From Pterobdella sp. o SKG-2022 (lineage: Eukaryota; Annelida; Clitellata; Hirudinida; Piscicolidae), in the NCBI GenBank assembly GCA_964035795.1, contig OZ038321.1, positions 16,361,971 to 16,425,970 of the forward strand: 64,000 nucleotides of DNA. Reading direction: 5' to 3'. The translations under genes were made by a program, and so were the position numbers. The number at the start of each line of letters is the position of its first letter. Positions within the stretch are counted from its first letter, which is position 1. Positions 1-12,803 of this stretch are shown one piece after another. The notes beneath the pieces are model-generated. The model saw only the letters and a program-made list of their open reading frames with translations, was not told where the DNA came from and made no database searches.

Positions 1-1714
1 AATATTTTTTTGAAATCAGAAAGTTTTTACTATCTATTTAATTAAACAGTATGTGTTAGCCAAACATTTATTGAATATTTATAATCTAGCATATATAAAC
101 AATACTCAGATATCGATTAATACTTCATGGCTATAAAATATACAATTTAATAGCTAAATATACATTATAAAATAAAAATTTTATATCAAAAAACACAAAA
201 ATTTAACAAAAAAAGGCAACTCACAATTTACCAAAAAACAAACATAAATTTTACGGTTTAGAATATTTTGCGAGTTAACACTATTTTACTTCGCAATAAT
301 TACCGTGAAATATTTATTTTATAAAACATTATTTCTTTGAAAAAACACGTAGATTTTGAAATAACTTTGGAAAAAATAAAACTTTTAGTCTTCAAGTAAA
401 CATTTTTTTAAAGTTATCATAAGAACTGAATTCTTTAAATAAAAATATCGGTATTCTAAAAACGGAGTTATAATCTTAATGAGAATATTTGCTTCAAAAA
501 CCTTATTTGTTAGCTTTTACACCACGCATTTTCATCCGAAACCTATTACCACATCGTTTCCTATAAACTCTTAAGGTTTTGCCACTTTAAAGTCTACTTT
601 TTTTCAAATCAAGTCATCTGAACTACAAGACTGAATTTGGGAAAAATAACAGGCAGCGAGAATTAAGAGTACTCAAAAAACACTAAAAGATATGTAAAAT
701 TAAAAAGTGGGATTATAGTAGAAAGATTAAAAATCAGTGTAAAATGTGCAATAAAGTAATATTATCACAATTGAAAATAATTGGATCAACATTGATGTAT
801 ATATTGATCAAAATCTAGCGATAGATGCCTTTGGTATCACAATTTTTGAATATACATTCTTTAAAGGTCAATGCTTTCAATTTGCCAATAAATCAATTAT
901 TCGACTAATAGATAAACTTCAAAATTTATCGAACAAATAGTTAAACATTGTGATTTTTTTTTAACCATATTAAATGAGAGTTTAAAAAAAAATTAAATGA
1001 GTTATTGTGGCTGTTTTTTTTTTTAATTGCATTTTTTTCGTTTTTACAATATATAATATGCTTGTTAATGCTGATATAAAATAAATTTTTTCAATGAATT
1101 TTAATTATACTTAACCAATTATTACATTTGAAGAGATTAAAACAAAAGAAAAGGATTGAAGCGATTTAACAACCAATAAAAACCTCCATACGGTTAAAAT
1201 ATGTCAATCTATATTAATCTATGTTAATCTATAAAACTCATAAAAATTATGGTAGATGAAACAAATCAATCTGAGACATTATAAGTATCTTTTATTTTAT
1301 AATTCCAGTTTTTATTCTTCAAAAAATGACGATTTCAGATACTTTATTTTCTTTCAGAGATACTTTGTTTTTTAAAAAAATGATAAAAATAGCTAATAAG
1401 ATAGTTTAACTAATTAAAGCTTTTGAGTTTTCTTTTCTACCAAGTGTTGGGAGCTTTTATGAGAGTTTATCGACTTAAAAAGTGCATATCCTATGGCAGG
1501 CATTTACGTATAAAATCCAGGTTAAATGCCCTTTGGCGTGAGGGTATTTTTCAAAATTAATATTGAAAAACTTTTAAAGCAATTCATTCGAAATACCTAA
1601 TTTAAAACGAAATATTTTAAGCTACTAATGATATCGATCTATATGCTTAAAAAACCCGCCATCTGAAACTGAAAAAAACATTTGAATAATCAGGTAATAA
1701 AGAAATAAAAAAGG
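1..1714. other. AT-rich intergenic spacer
   Basis: This stretch is very AT-rich with many homopolymer runs and no open frame or splice pattern that looks coding on either strand. I see no RNA gene. It ends at the 3' end of the minus-strand LINE that follows. Confidence 0.6.
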
Positions 1715-4700
1715 AAGCTTCATCTTTGGCTTTTATTCTTGCATCTTTGGGAGCATAAGGTTGCAACAACACTCCTCCAACGTACTCGGTTCTGGCTGGT
1801 CTTCTTCAGCTCGTCATTTTGGTAACTTTCGCTTCTGCCTCGATGCCTCTCCGCCAGATCTGCTTAGGTCGGCCAACTTCTCTCTTCCCCTGTGGGTTCA
1901 AGTCTAAGGCCACTCTAGTGATGTTGGCTGCAGGCTTGCGTAGTGTATGACCAATCCATCCTCATTTCTGCTTTTTTATTTCCGTTTCTAGTGTGACTTG
2001 TTTTGTATTGTTCCAAAGTTCTTCGTTGGAGACAACTTTTGGCCATCTGATGTTCAGAATGTTTCTTAGGCATCGGTTCGTGAAAATCTGCAGCTCGTGG
2101 GTAATGGTATTTTTTAATCGCCACGTCTCTGAGCCATAGATTAGAACCGATTTCACAATAGTGTTGAAAATCCTGACCTTATTGCGAACTGAGAGGGCTT
2201 TCGATCTCCAGATTTTTCGAAGGGTGTTGAAAACGTGTCTAGTTTTGTCAATGAGGCTTTTGATGTCTTCGTCTGTTCCCTCATCTTTGCTGACAACACT
2301 GCCCAAGCAGACAAACTTGTCAACCTCCTTAATTTCGTTGCGATGTAGTTTCACTGGATCTTGGTTTTTTTGTTGACTCTCATGACCTTTGTCTTCTCCG
2401 TATTGATTTGAAGTCTTGTTTTTTCAGCTTCTTCCGACCTTACGACAGTTTCTTTTGCGCATCTTGCTGCTTTTGGGAAAGAAGGCTTATGTCATCAGCA
2501 AAGTCTAGGTCTTCTAGCTGTTTGTTGAAGGTCCACTGGATGCCTGTTTTTTGGTATGCTGTGAACTACCTCATGACCCAGTCAATCACCAACAGGAAAA
2601 TGATTGGTGAGAGCAAACAGCCTTGCCGGACACCAGTTTGTACGCTGAAAGGTTCCGTGAGTTTTCCGTCATGAATCACTTGACAGGTGGCGTCTTAGTA
2701 CGTTTGCTGGATGACGCTTAAAAAATTGGTGGAAAGCAGTAGTGATGCATCAGTTTCCAGATGACATCTCGGTCAACACTGTCAAAAGCTTTTTGAAAAT
2801 CAACAAAGACTGAGTGCAGAGGGGTCTGCCACTCGAGGAACTGCTCGATGATGATGTGCATGGTTGCAATGTGATTCGTGCATGAGCGACCTTGTCGAAG
2901 CCTGTTTGTTCATGCCGAAATTTTTTGTCCAAGGTGCTTTTCAGTCTCTCGAGGATGATTCTGATCAGTTTTTTGCCGAGAATAGACAACAGCATGATTC
3001 CTCGTCAGTTGTTACAAGATGAAAGGTCCCCTTTCTTTGACAGCTATATGAGATGTTTTATTTTCCAGTCATCTGACAATCGCTCTTTTTTCCAGATCTT
3101 GCATAGAAGAGGAGGTAGCATTTCAGTCGAGGTCTGGATGTCGGCCTTTAGAGCTTCAGGTGGAATTCCATCTAGACCGGCTACCTTTTCTGACTTGAAA
3201 GACTTGATAGCCTTGACAATCTCAGTCTTGCTGGGAGGGATGGTGTTGATGTCGAAGAGCTTGTTAGGTAGCGGAATGACAGGTGGGACAGATGGTGCTG
3301 GTCGGTTAAGCGTTTTTTTTAAATATTCCGCCTATCGTACTCTCTGTTATTCTTCGCTAAGAATGATGTTTCCGCCCCTTTCCTTAACAGGCCGACATGG
3401 ATTGCTGTTTTTGCTGGAAAGTGTCCTGGTGATTTCATACAGACGCTTCATGCTTTGCTGTTCTGCAGCATTCTCAGCTTCTGCATTCAGCTCCTCGATG
3501 TACGTTCTTTTGTCTTTCCTCGCGTTTCATTTCACCGGTCCGTTTTTCTTCCAGTTCTGTGCTTGTAGTTGTTGTTTCTCTTGCGTGCTGTTGATCTAGT
3601 CTTTCAGATGCTCCCTCCTAGTGATGAGTGCCCAGATGTCTGTCGAAAGCCACTCTTTGTGCTTCCTGTTTTTTTTTCCTAAAACAGTTTTGCAGGTTGT
3701 TGTCTGGATCTCTCGAAGGCTGTTCCAATGTTCTTTAACTGGCTCTTCTGGAAGTTGGGAAAGCACACTGAACCTGTTTTTCAGTTCAATCTTAAACTTT
3801 TCTGCCTCTGATTTCACTTTCAAGCTGTGCACGTTGTACTTGTGCGATGGTCTTGCCACCTGGTCGTTGTAGGTATTCAACTTGATTTTGAGTTTTGCCA
3901 CAACCAGGTGGTGATCTGATGCTGCGGCTGCGCCACGCTTCACCCTGACATTATGCAGGCTTCGTTTCCACTTGCGACTGATGGTGATATGGTCGATCTG
4001 GTTCTTAGTCTTGCCGTCAAAAGAAGTCCAGGTCATTGAAGGCGCAGAACTCTACAAAAAGTTTTCCGTTTTCATTCTGCACTCCAGTGCCGTGTCTGCT
4101 CATAATGTGTTCGCTGTTTGCGTTATCAGTACCAACCTTGGCATTTGTGTCACCCATGAGAATTTTCATGTCTCTTATGGGTGTCTTGTCTATAGCGGCT
4201 TGGATTTGTTGGTAAAACTCATCCTTCTATTCAATGGCTGCCACGTTGGTAAGGGCATAGCACTGAATGATGGTAACTTTTCTGCCCTTTGAATTGAAGC
4301 GTGCTGTGAGGATCCTTAGTGACGTAGGCTCCCAGAATAGCAGTGCTCGTGTTGCTTCGGGTGTTATCAGCAATGCTACTCCGTGTGTGTGGGACTGGCC
4401 TTCATTCTGTCCAAAGGGGATGATGGTGTTTCCGCTCAGTAGTTGCGTTTTCCCGATCTTGTCCATTTTGTCTCACTTAGGCCTAGAATCTTCAAGATGT
4501 ATTTTTCCATTTTTCAACAAACTTGAGCTGTCTTGCCTGTCTCGTGTAGGGTTCCGATGTTTCAAGACCCTATCCTGGTTTTGGCCTTGGCCGTCAGAAA
4601 AGTTGTCAGCGTACTGGTTTTTCGAGGGTTTTCACCAGCTTGCATCATAGGCTCTGCTAGAGAGAACCTTTCCTGGACCAAGCAGTTTTCAAAGTTTGTT

Positions 4701-4937
4701 GTAGTTTCTCTAACAGATTATTTTTCACAGAACCGGCTTGTTAGTCTAGTTCAAACCCCAACCTGGAAGGCCAGTAGACTGCACTTAGTCCAACCTCTAT
4801 CCTTTGACCTGTCCGGCTTGGGTGGCTCAGCCAGAAGCTTACGCTCTCGCCGGCATAGCTCTCAGGGTGAGGTGCTCAAGCCTTCCGACCACGACAAGGT
4901 GGCAGTCCACCGGAAGGAAAAAAAGGAAGACGAATAA
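1715..4937 (-). mobile_element. Decayed RTE-like non-LTR retrotransposon (LINE)
   Basis: Read on the minus strand this is a roughly 3.2 kb LINE of the kind often annotated 'craniofacial development protein 2-like'. From its 5' end (about 4937) it has a GC-richer leader. Next comes an apurinic/apyrimidinic-type endonuclease: the 4036-3596 frame carries a K-N-Q-I-D-H-I stretch and an S-D-H-H-L-V motif. A reverse transcriptase follows, with F-V-D-F-Q-K-A-F-D near 2800 and the catalytic F-A-D-D at 2502-2491. The 3' thumb and tail (2354-1962) includes Y-G-S-E-T-W. The element ends near 1715. Frames are broken many times, so it cannot encode a working protein. The endonuclease, RT and tail order is that of RTE-type LINEs. 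The exact clade is inferred from recalled motifs. Confidence 0.85.
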
Positions 4938-5949
4938 GAAATATTTTTTTTTTTGCTAAGAAGATTTTTCTTTCAATGGAAAGGTTAGCTTTTGTCCCAA
5001 ATGAAAAAAAAAATGTAGATTTTACTTCTTTTTTGCCATATTGAATGCTATCTAGTAAGTGAAACGCGTTGAAAAGAACGCATCATCTGAGCCCTTAAAG
5101 TGCTAACTACAAGTTATAATTATACTTAAACACACCGGAGATCAGGTGCTAACCTTCAATCTAGCAAAACATAAAACCCGGTAATTAAAGGTCTAAACCT
5201 CTATTTTCAAGCTTTATGAACCAACGAAGTTGTGGGTTCGTTAATGTATTTCTGTATATGACCCTCTCTAGTGCATGATACTCAAAAAACTACAACCGTA
5301 TAATACAGTCCTAATTGACAGTCGAACCTGTGTTGAGCCCAGAAGTAGGGCTTAACTAACATGTGATAAAAAATCTACATTATGAATGAAATAAAACCAT
5401 ATTTTTATTAATAAACTTTAAATAAAATCATTAATAAATACTTGACCATAAAATGAATTCCATATTATCGTAAAAAGATAAATTTTCCAGAAATATTATA
5501 TGTATTTTTCTTCAATATTTTGTAACGAAAAACATCAAATAAGAGGAATTTTTAATACATTTATTGAGAATCAAAAGCTAAAATTTTCGATAAGTTTAGC
5601 CTTATCATAAAACGTTAGTGAAAAAATTAAATCGTAACTAATTTTTTCGCTAACGTTTTATCTTATGGAAAATTATAGCTTTTGATTCTCAATAAATATA
5701 TTAAAAATTCTTCTGATTTGATCAGGTTTTATCTTATCGAAAATTATTTTATATTTATATATTTTTTTATTTTATTTTATTTTTATTTTATTTTTTTTTT
5801 ATTTTTTTGCTCAGAACCAAAAGAAACATAACCTCGAGACTAAAACTTCATGATAAACTGAACTTATAGAAACTAAAAAATAATTAAGCTTGTATACAAA
5901 ATAAATTTGAAAAAATAAAATAAAATACATATATATATGAAAAGGCAAT
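4938..5949. other. Spacer between two LINEs
   Basis: No gene is visible. The spacer holds the fold-back repeat described at 5534-5722 and a T-rich low-complexity run at about 5745-5815 built from TTTTATTTTA-like units. The LINE leader begins shortly after. Confidence 0.5.
5534..5722. repeat. Fold-back (MITE-like) element, family C
   Basis: The left half (5534-5625) is nearly the reverse complement of the right half (5640-5722). The arms share ATTTATTGAGAATCAAAAGC and continue through an AACGTTAG-containing stretch, giving a hairpin with arms of about 80-90 bp and a short centre. A 46 bp stretch of the left flank and arm (5522-5567) recurs identically at 33536-33581. A decayed half-copy lies at about 14140-14225. 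No coding capacity is present, which fits a non-autonomous terminal-inverted-repeat element. Confidence 0.75.
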
Positions 5950-8900
5950 TTGATTCAACAGCCAAGAAGGTGGTTCTGCAATGTTTTTGTGGAGAGTACA
6001 GGGCATGTCAAGGCCTTAAGAAGACATGGCCATCAACTGAATCCTGACTTATCTCCAGCCGTCTCGACATTGTCTTGCTGCTAGATAAAGATGGAGCAGC
6101 CTTTTCTAGGACAGCACTGCTCCCCCCATAGTCTGGGGAAGGGACTAGAAAAGGTGTCCCAAACATTGCCTGCTTCACCCTTTTCTGGCCAGCTAGCCGT
6201 GGCTGGCGGGATCCCACCAAAAGCGGTAAAAAACATTTAAGAACAACAAAAGTGATTTCACTCACCTTAGGCAAATGGAACGTGCGCACCATGATAGATC
6301 GTGCTGGAAACGACAAGCCTGAAAGGAGGTCTAAACTTATTGCAAAAGAGTTGGCAAGGTACAGGGTACAAATCGCTTAGTGAGACACGGCTTGCCGATA
6401 AAGGTCAATTGTCAGAAGTACGCGCTGGCTACACTTATTTCTGGATTGGACGTAAACAAGATGAACGCCGTGAGGCAGAAGTTTGTTTCGCCATCAAATC
6501 CAATCTGGTCAACAAGCTAGTTTTGCCACTCAGAGGCATTAATGATCGTCTGATGACCGTCCGACTGCCACTGCCCAAAAAGCGGTACGCCACTCTGATC
6601 AGCGCCTACGCTCTCACCATGACTAGCCCTGATAGTGTTAAAGAAAAGTTCTACGAAGACCTGCAAGTAGCAATATTTTCTGTGCCTAAAGCAGACAAAC
6701 TCGTCATTTTTGGTGATTTCAACGCTAGGGTCGGCACTGACTACACATCATGAGAAGGAGTTTTGGGAAAAATGGAGTAGGAAAATGCAACAGCAATGGC
6801 GCACTGCTACTGGAATCTTGTGCTGTTCATGAGCTACTAATCACCAACACAGTATTTCGCTTACCCAACCGTAACAAGACGTCTTGGATGCATCCTCGTT
6901 CCAAGCACTGGCACATGCTGGACTACATCATCGTCAGGCAAAGGGACAAGAAAGACGTCAGAGTCACGAAATCCATGTGTGGGGCACAGTGTTGGACAGA
7001 TCATCGTCTGTTGATTTCAAAGCTGAACATCAGGATTCAGCAACAAAGACGACCGCAAGAAAAAAAGACTTCAAAACGTCTAGATGTGAAAAAGCTAAAT
7101 AGTGATCACATCAAACAGGCATTGACTGAGAAGCTTGACAGCAAGTTGCAGCATCAAAACTTCGACACACAGGATTCTGAGTCTGACTGGGCGACGTTCA
7201 GAGATATCGTCTATTCTGCAGCCTTAGAAGTGGTAGGTACCACTAAAAGAAAGCACACAGACTGGTTCAATGAAAACAATTATTTTGAACGCATTCAGTT
7301 TTTGTTCGATGAGAAACATCGTCTCCACAGAGCTCACATCAATGACCCGTCATCTACAGTGAAAAAAGTTGTCTTCTGCAACATCAAGAGGAATATACAG
7401 CTAGAGTTGCGTCAAATGCAGGATAAATGGCTCAACAAGAAAGCCGACGAAATTTAGTGTTTTGCTGATCGCAATGACTTAAAATACTTTTACAGTGCAC
7501 TCAAAACAGTCTACGGACCAACTTCATCTGGGCCGTTATCCCTTTTTAGCGCAGATGGGAACGTACTGATCACAGACAAGAAAAAAGTTCTTGAACGCTG
7601 GGCAGAACACTTCAATTGTGTTCTAAACCGTCTCTCCACCATTAACGAAGAAGCAATCGCAAGATTACCCCAAGTTCCAATCAAGCACTCTCTTGCCGAC
7701 GTTCCTACTGAAGCAGAAATAGAAAAAACATTGAAACGGTTGTCAAGTGGTAAGGCACCTGGTGCTGACTCCATTTTTGCGGAAATCTACGCTTTTGGTG
7801 GCCCAATCATGATCAGGAAGCTATGTGAGTTATTCGAGTCTATGTGGATACAAGAGCTTATCCCACAAAAACTGAAAGATGCTTCTATAGTCCACCTATA
7901 CAAGCGCAAAGAAAATCGTCAGACATGCGACAACCATCGTGGTATTTCGCTACTTTCTATCGCTGGGAAGAGCTTAGCTAAAGTTCTGCTGAACAGCTTG
8001 ATTGACCACCTAGAAGACGGTTTGTTGCCTGAAAGTCAGTGTGGGTTCAGACCAGGGCGTGGCACAGTGGACATGATCTTTGCAGCACGTCAACTCCAAG
8101 AAAATGTTTCAAGAACAGAACGTCGGTCTCTACACCACTTTTGTGGACCTGACGAAGGCTTTCGATACTGTCTGCAAAAAAGGACTTTGGGAGATTATGG
8201 CTAAGTTCGGCTTTCCAGCTAGGTTTATTACCATGGTCAGATAGTTTCATGACGGTATGCAACCCAGTGTGCAAGATGATAGGGTTTACTCAGAGACGTT
8301 TCCAGTCACAAGTGGCGTAAAAAAGGGCTGCGTTCTTGCTCCAGCTCTTTTTAGTATGATGTTTTCAGCTATGCTGACTGACGCTTTTCGCTTTGGTGAC
8401 ATTGGAGTCAACTTCAAATTCAGAACTGATGGAAAACTGTTCAACTTACGTAGATTTCAGGCAAAAACCAAAGTTCAAAAAGACATTGCCCGTACTTTCT
8501 CTTTGCTGACGACTGCGCATTAAATGCTGGTACACAGTCGATTATGCAGGAAAGCTTAAACCGGTTCGCCACAGCTTGTGACAACTTTGGCTTAACAATA
8601 AGTATCAAAAAAACTGAAGTGTACCAACCGGCTCCTAAAGCTCCCTACACAGCCAGTTATCACAGTCAACGGCGAAAAGCTTACAGTGGCAGAAAAGTTC
8701 ATATACCTCGGCAGCACATTGTCACATTCTGTCATTATCGACAAAGAGGTTTTCTACAGAATTGCAAAAGCCATCTCAGCCTTCGGCACACTAAGAAAGA
8801 AGGTGTGAGAAAAAAGAGGGATCAGCGTTTTGACCAAGCTGAATGTGTACAGTGCAATCATTCTTCCTATATTACTATACGCATGCGAAACATGGACTGT

Positions 8901-9490
8901 GTATAGTCGTAACGCCAGAAAGCTGAACTCTTTCCACATGCGATGCCTTCGGAAATTGCTTGACATCCGTTGGCAGGACAAAGTGCCCGACACAGAAGTA
9001 CTCCAAAGAGCTAACATAGAGAGTATTCATGCGTTTCTCAAGCGCTTTCAGCTCAAGTGGGCAAGGCACGTACTCAGAATGCCCGACGAACGACTGCCAA
9101 AGCGATTGCTTTTTGGTGAGTTGGTTGAAGGCAAGCGCTCTCTTGGAGGTCAGAGGAAGCGATATAAGGATACACTGAAGGCTTCTTTAAAACATTGCAA
9201 CATTGATCCAGACACCTGGGAAGAAATAGCTCGAGACCGGACTTTCTGGCGCAGCACTGTTTCCAATGATGTGTCGAGCTTTGAAGCGAGACGTGTGGAA
9301 GCGCAAGAGCAAAAACGCCAGTGTCGCAAAATAAGAGTGAGTACTGCCTCTTCTACTTCAGCGTATTCCTGTCCACACTGCTCAAGGCAATTCAGTGCAA
9401 AGATTGGTCTGACCAGCCATCTTCGCACTCACAGATCCGAGGAATAGAAGTTGTGGTCGTCTTCGCCCGCGAAGGACGCATCATCATCAT
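5950..9490 (+). mobile_element. Near full-length LINE with C-terminal C2H2 finger, frame-disrupted
   Basis: The endonuclease begins near 6259 (G-K-W-N-V-R-T-M) and continues through S-E-T-R-L-A-D-K-G-Q-L at 6376. The 6301-6753 and 6750-7457 frames complete the endonuclease and linker. The reverse transcriptase occupies 7731-8523: S-G-K-A-P-G-A-D near 7743, G-F-R-P-G-R-G near 8044 and the catalytic F-A-D-D at 8502-8513. The 3' frame 8830-9447 carries Y-A-C-E-T-W, a basic linker and a terminal C2H2 finger (C-P-H-C near 9370, H-L-R-T-H near 9418). Stops and frameshifts split the ORF, for example near 6380, 7457, 8200 and 8523, so this copy looks dead. The 3' end is a GCATCATCATCA-type tail at about 9478-9490. 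The clade is left open. Confidence 0.88.
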
Positions 9491-9644
9491 AGACACTTTT
9501 TTGAAACATTTTACAAAGTTTCACTTGTGAACTGATTAACAAATTAATAAAAATCAATATTGACCTTTTCTTAATTTATTGGATTATGTGTTTTTGACAG
9601 ATCGTAATTATGAAGTTAAGCCAAATATCAACTTATCTCATCCA

Positions 9645-9720
9645 TAATCTGTATTTTATGGTATTCCACAAGATAATGTTTTAGGTCCCATATTATTTTT
9701 ATCTATGTTTAACTTTTGAA
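9645..9720 (+). mobile_element. Fragment of a second type of LINE reverse transcriptase
   Basis: A short frame reads Y-G-I-P-Q-D-N-V-L-G-P-I-L-F-L. This matches the G-x-P-Q-G-S-V-L-G-P-x-L-F block of Jockey/CR1-like reverse transcriptases, with decay at the G-S positions. It ends at a stop after F-N-F and neighbouring sequence is not open. It is a small remnant only, and its edges are uncertain. Confidence 0.5.
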
Positions 9721-11950
9721 TGCTCCAAGTCTTTGTATCTTATTTTTATATGACACTCAATTGATTAGGGCAATCTCCAATTTCATCTTTAGGCTAAAAC
9801 ATGAACAGATTTTAATAAAGAATTAGCTGCGCTTTGCGTTAGGTTCACCCGTATGCATTCTTCATACTTGCGCTTGTGGCACTATAGTGAATCAAATGGA
9901 AGCACATATTCATAGTTATACAAAGAGGTATAGAAATTTTCACGTCATGTTCGGTTAATGACTATATCAACTCATATACAGGTTCTTGAATCTAATGGTG
10001 CATCTCGTACTGATGGAAAACTTCTAGGTGAGATGACACTACACTCATAAAAAAATCGTTGACTAATGATATTGAGTTTTACTTGCATTGACACTATTGC
10101 TCTCAGCAACGTTACAATATCTTCGGTCTGAATTTTTCAAAAGCCACAGTAAAATGAGTAATATTTCAAAACTCTGTATCTTAATAAATTAATTATTGAT
10201 CTGTTTGCTAAAATTAGCTGAAAACGAGAAAACAGCTAATTGAAAAAATATGGTAACCTATCCGCAGCTTATGAGATTTCACAGAAAGTGGTTGTACATT
10301 GGCTGCATGAGTCCAAAAAAGTTGATAATTATGAAAAAAATTTGGGAAGGAATAGCCTAAGAAACACGAAAACCACAGTTTATTTTCCTTCCTAATACAA
10401 GCAATAAGTATGGCCGTACAGAAAGAGAATGCTTGTGGTGTCTTAGGTATACTGTTGGTAATCAGCTAGAGATTTTCGGGTAGGTCTCGATTTCAGCCTA
10501 AGGAACCGTTCACGTTTGTTTTTGAAAAGAGCTCTGATTTTTATTGATTTTGTACGACTCCTTTACGTAAAAAGTTTTTATTTTTTAAAACTGAAAATAA
10601 TCATAGGATGCGTGTTGTGTAATTGATTAAATTTTAAGCATCCCTTCGAAAGTAAGCTTAATTTTGCTTATTGAAAAAGATCGAATTTTATAAATTTTGT
10701 GCATTGAATAAGCAAAAACTTTTAAATTTATTTCAAATACTTATACTTAGCTAGTAATATTTAGCTTTCTGTTTTTTTATATTATTGTTTTTGAAAACAT
10801 TTTATTTTTTTTCATAACATGAATTTTATACAATAACTCTTATTTATCAAAAGGTCTATTTACTAGTTTATCATATGGATTATTCAAACAGATGGTATAG
10901 CAATAAGTGCGATTGAATTTTTTAAATAAATAAATAAATTAATTAAAAATAAAAAAATGAATGAATAAATAGAAAAAAAATTAATAAATAAGTAAATAAA
11001 TCAAAAAAAAAAATAATTAAATAAATAAACAAACAAATGAATGAATAATAAAATAAATAAATAAATATGAAATCAGTAACTTTTAAGTCTTTTTTTTCTT
11101 AATTTCACATGTACCTCTGTTTTAAAATTTCATAATGATAATTGAAGCTAAAATCAAATTTTTTATATAATTTTATCGTTATTTTTAATTTATTTGTAAG
11201 GCATACAGTTAATAAACTAGGTTTTCAGCAGAGGCTTTGTGTAGTCAAAATAACTAAGGAAGAAGGGTGCGGCTTTATAAATGCCATTTTAAACGCTCGC
11301 GAAATTTGCAAGAAAAAGTGAAAAACGCAGATTGAGTGGAAGAGTTACATACATGATAAACAGTGTGAAGAAAATCGACCTGAAGGAGTTAGAAAAAACA
11401 GATTGATACTGTCATAAGGCGTAGTTTGAAGACTTGAGAAACTCATGAGACCGTCTAATAGAAGTAAGCTCATATGAATAAGTCAGGTAATTTAAATAGA
11501 GTATAAGCGGTAAGCCACAGTAACTTGAACTGGGCTAATAGTGCGACCACCAACCAATGAAGGCGATCGAGGCAAGCGCGGAATGAAGAATATAAGTCGG
11601 CTTGAAAGACAGTTTTAGAATTGTGGTTTTGAAGAGATTGCTAACAAGAAATGAGACAGTTTGCAAGTTTCAAAGTAAGAAGTCGCACTAATTAAGTTTG
11701 GAAAGATCTAAAAAGCTAGTTAAGGCAACAGAAATATTGAAGTGTGGGAGTTTTCGTACTTGTTTCATCACAAAAATAATTTTTTCGACTTAATCAATTA
11801 TTTTTTGATAAACGTTACCAAAAAAAATTTTTTGACAATTTTAGGCTTATTATAATTAATTAGGAAATCAAAAAACATTAATTGAATGACGAGGTATAAC
11901 CCTAATTAATAAACAAACTGGCTCTAGGTAAATATTAAGCTATTCTGTCA
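9721..11950. other. Spacer with low-complexity runs, no gene seen
   Basis: No coding pattern is visible. A simple-sequence tract of AAAT/AATA units lies at about 10920-11070. The stretch 11220-11760 is less AT-rich than its surroundings and looks like decayed repeat sequence, but I could not assign it. Possible LINE debris at 9780-10100 follows the RT fragment. Confidence 0.45.
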
Positions 11951-12337
11951 CATTGCTTTTTGGTGAGTTGGTTGAAGGCAAGCGCTCTCTTGGAGGTCAG
12001 AGGAAGCGATATAAGGATACACTGAAGGCTTCTTTAAAACATTGCAACATTGATCCAGACACCTGGGAAGAAATAGCTCGAGACCGGACTTTCTGGCGCA
12101 GCACTGTTTCCAATGATGTGTCGAGCTTTGAAGCGAGACGTGTGGAAGCGCAAGAGCAAAAACGCCAGCGTCGCAAAATAAGAGTGAGTACTGCCTCTTC
12201 TACTTCAGCGTATTCTTGTCCACACTGCTCAAGGCAATTCAGTGCAAAGATTGGTCTGACCAGCCATCTTCGCACTCACAGATCCGAGGAATAGAAGTTG
12301 TGGTCGTCTTCGCCCGCGAAGGACGCATCATCATCAA
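11951..12337 (+). mobile_element. 5'-truncated copy of the C2H2-finger LINE
   Basis: This 387 bp segment repeats the last part of the element at 5950-9490, from about 9104 to its 3' end. It encodes the same C-terminal 113 residues including the C2H2 finger. By eye only two bases differ (one Cys/Arg change before K-I-R-V, one silent change before C-P-H-C). AAGCTAT occurs both just upstream (11938-11944) and just downstream (12336-12342), which could be a target-site duplication with a few extra bases at the 5' junction. Truncation at the 5' end is typical of LINE insertion. The near identity implies recent activity of the family. Confidence 0.85.
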
Positions 12338-12803
12338 GCTATAATTAGTAAACTTTTTAATTGTGAGTGGTCTTTTATGAACAAACGGGTTAACTCAATA
12401 AAATAAAAATAACTTGTTGAAAAATTTCATTTAACTTACTTATTTTGTTTGAAACTCTTTGAAATTGAAAATTTTCAAAACACTACGAGAATTTTAAATG
12501 TTTTCCATGAATTTTTTGTAAACCCATGTTTTTGAATTAAAATAGAATTGTAAAATTTTTGTATTCAAAAATCTTATATCAAAATTAATTTAAGTTTACC
12601 TTTATAATATTTACAAAACTTTTCAAAATTCACTTTTAATTCACCACTATTTACAAATATTTATATTGGAAATTGATTTAAGTCACATGCCGAATAACTA
12701 TCTATCAAATTGAAATTCAACATTATTTGTGTCACTATCAGTACTAATATCACATTAGTAATGTTTGTTAAATTTTACATGTCTATTTAAAGCTAATTAC
12801 AAA

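Noticed and set aside
2892..3599. Plus-strand 235-codon frame
   Set aside because: It is antisense to the reverse transcriptase of the minus-strand LINE, whose motifs are recognisable.
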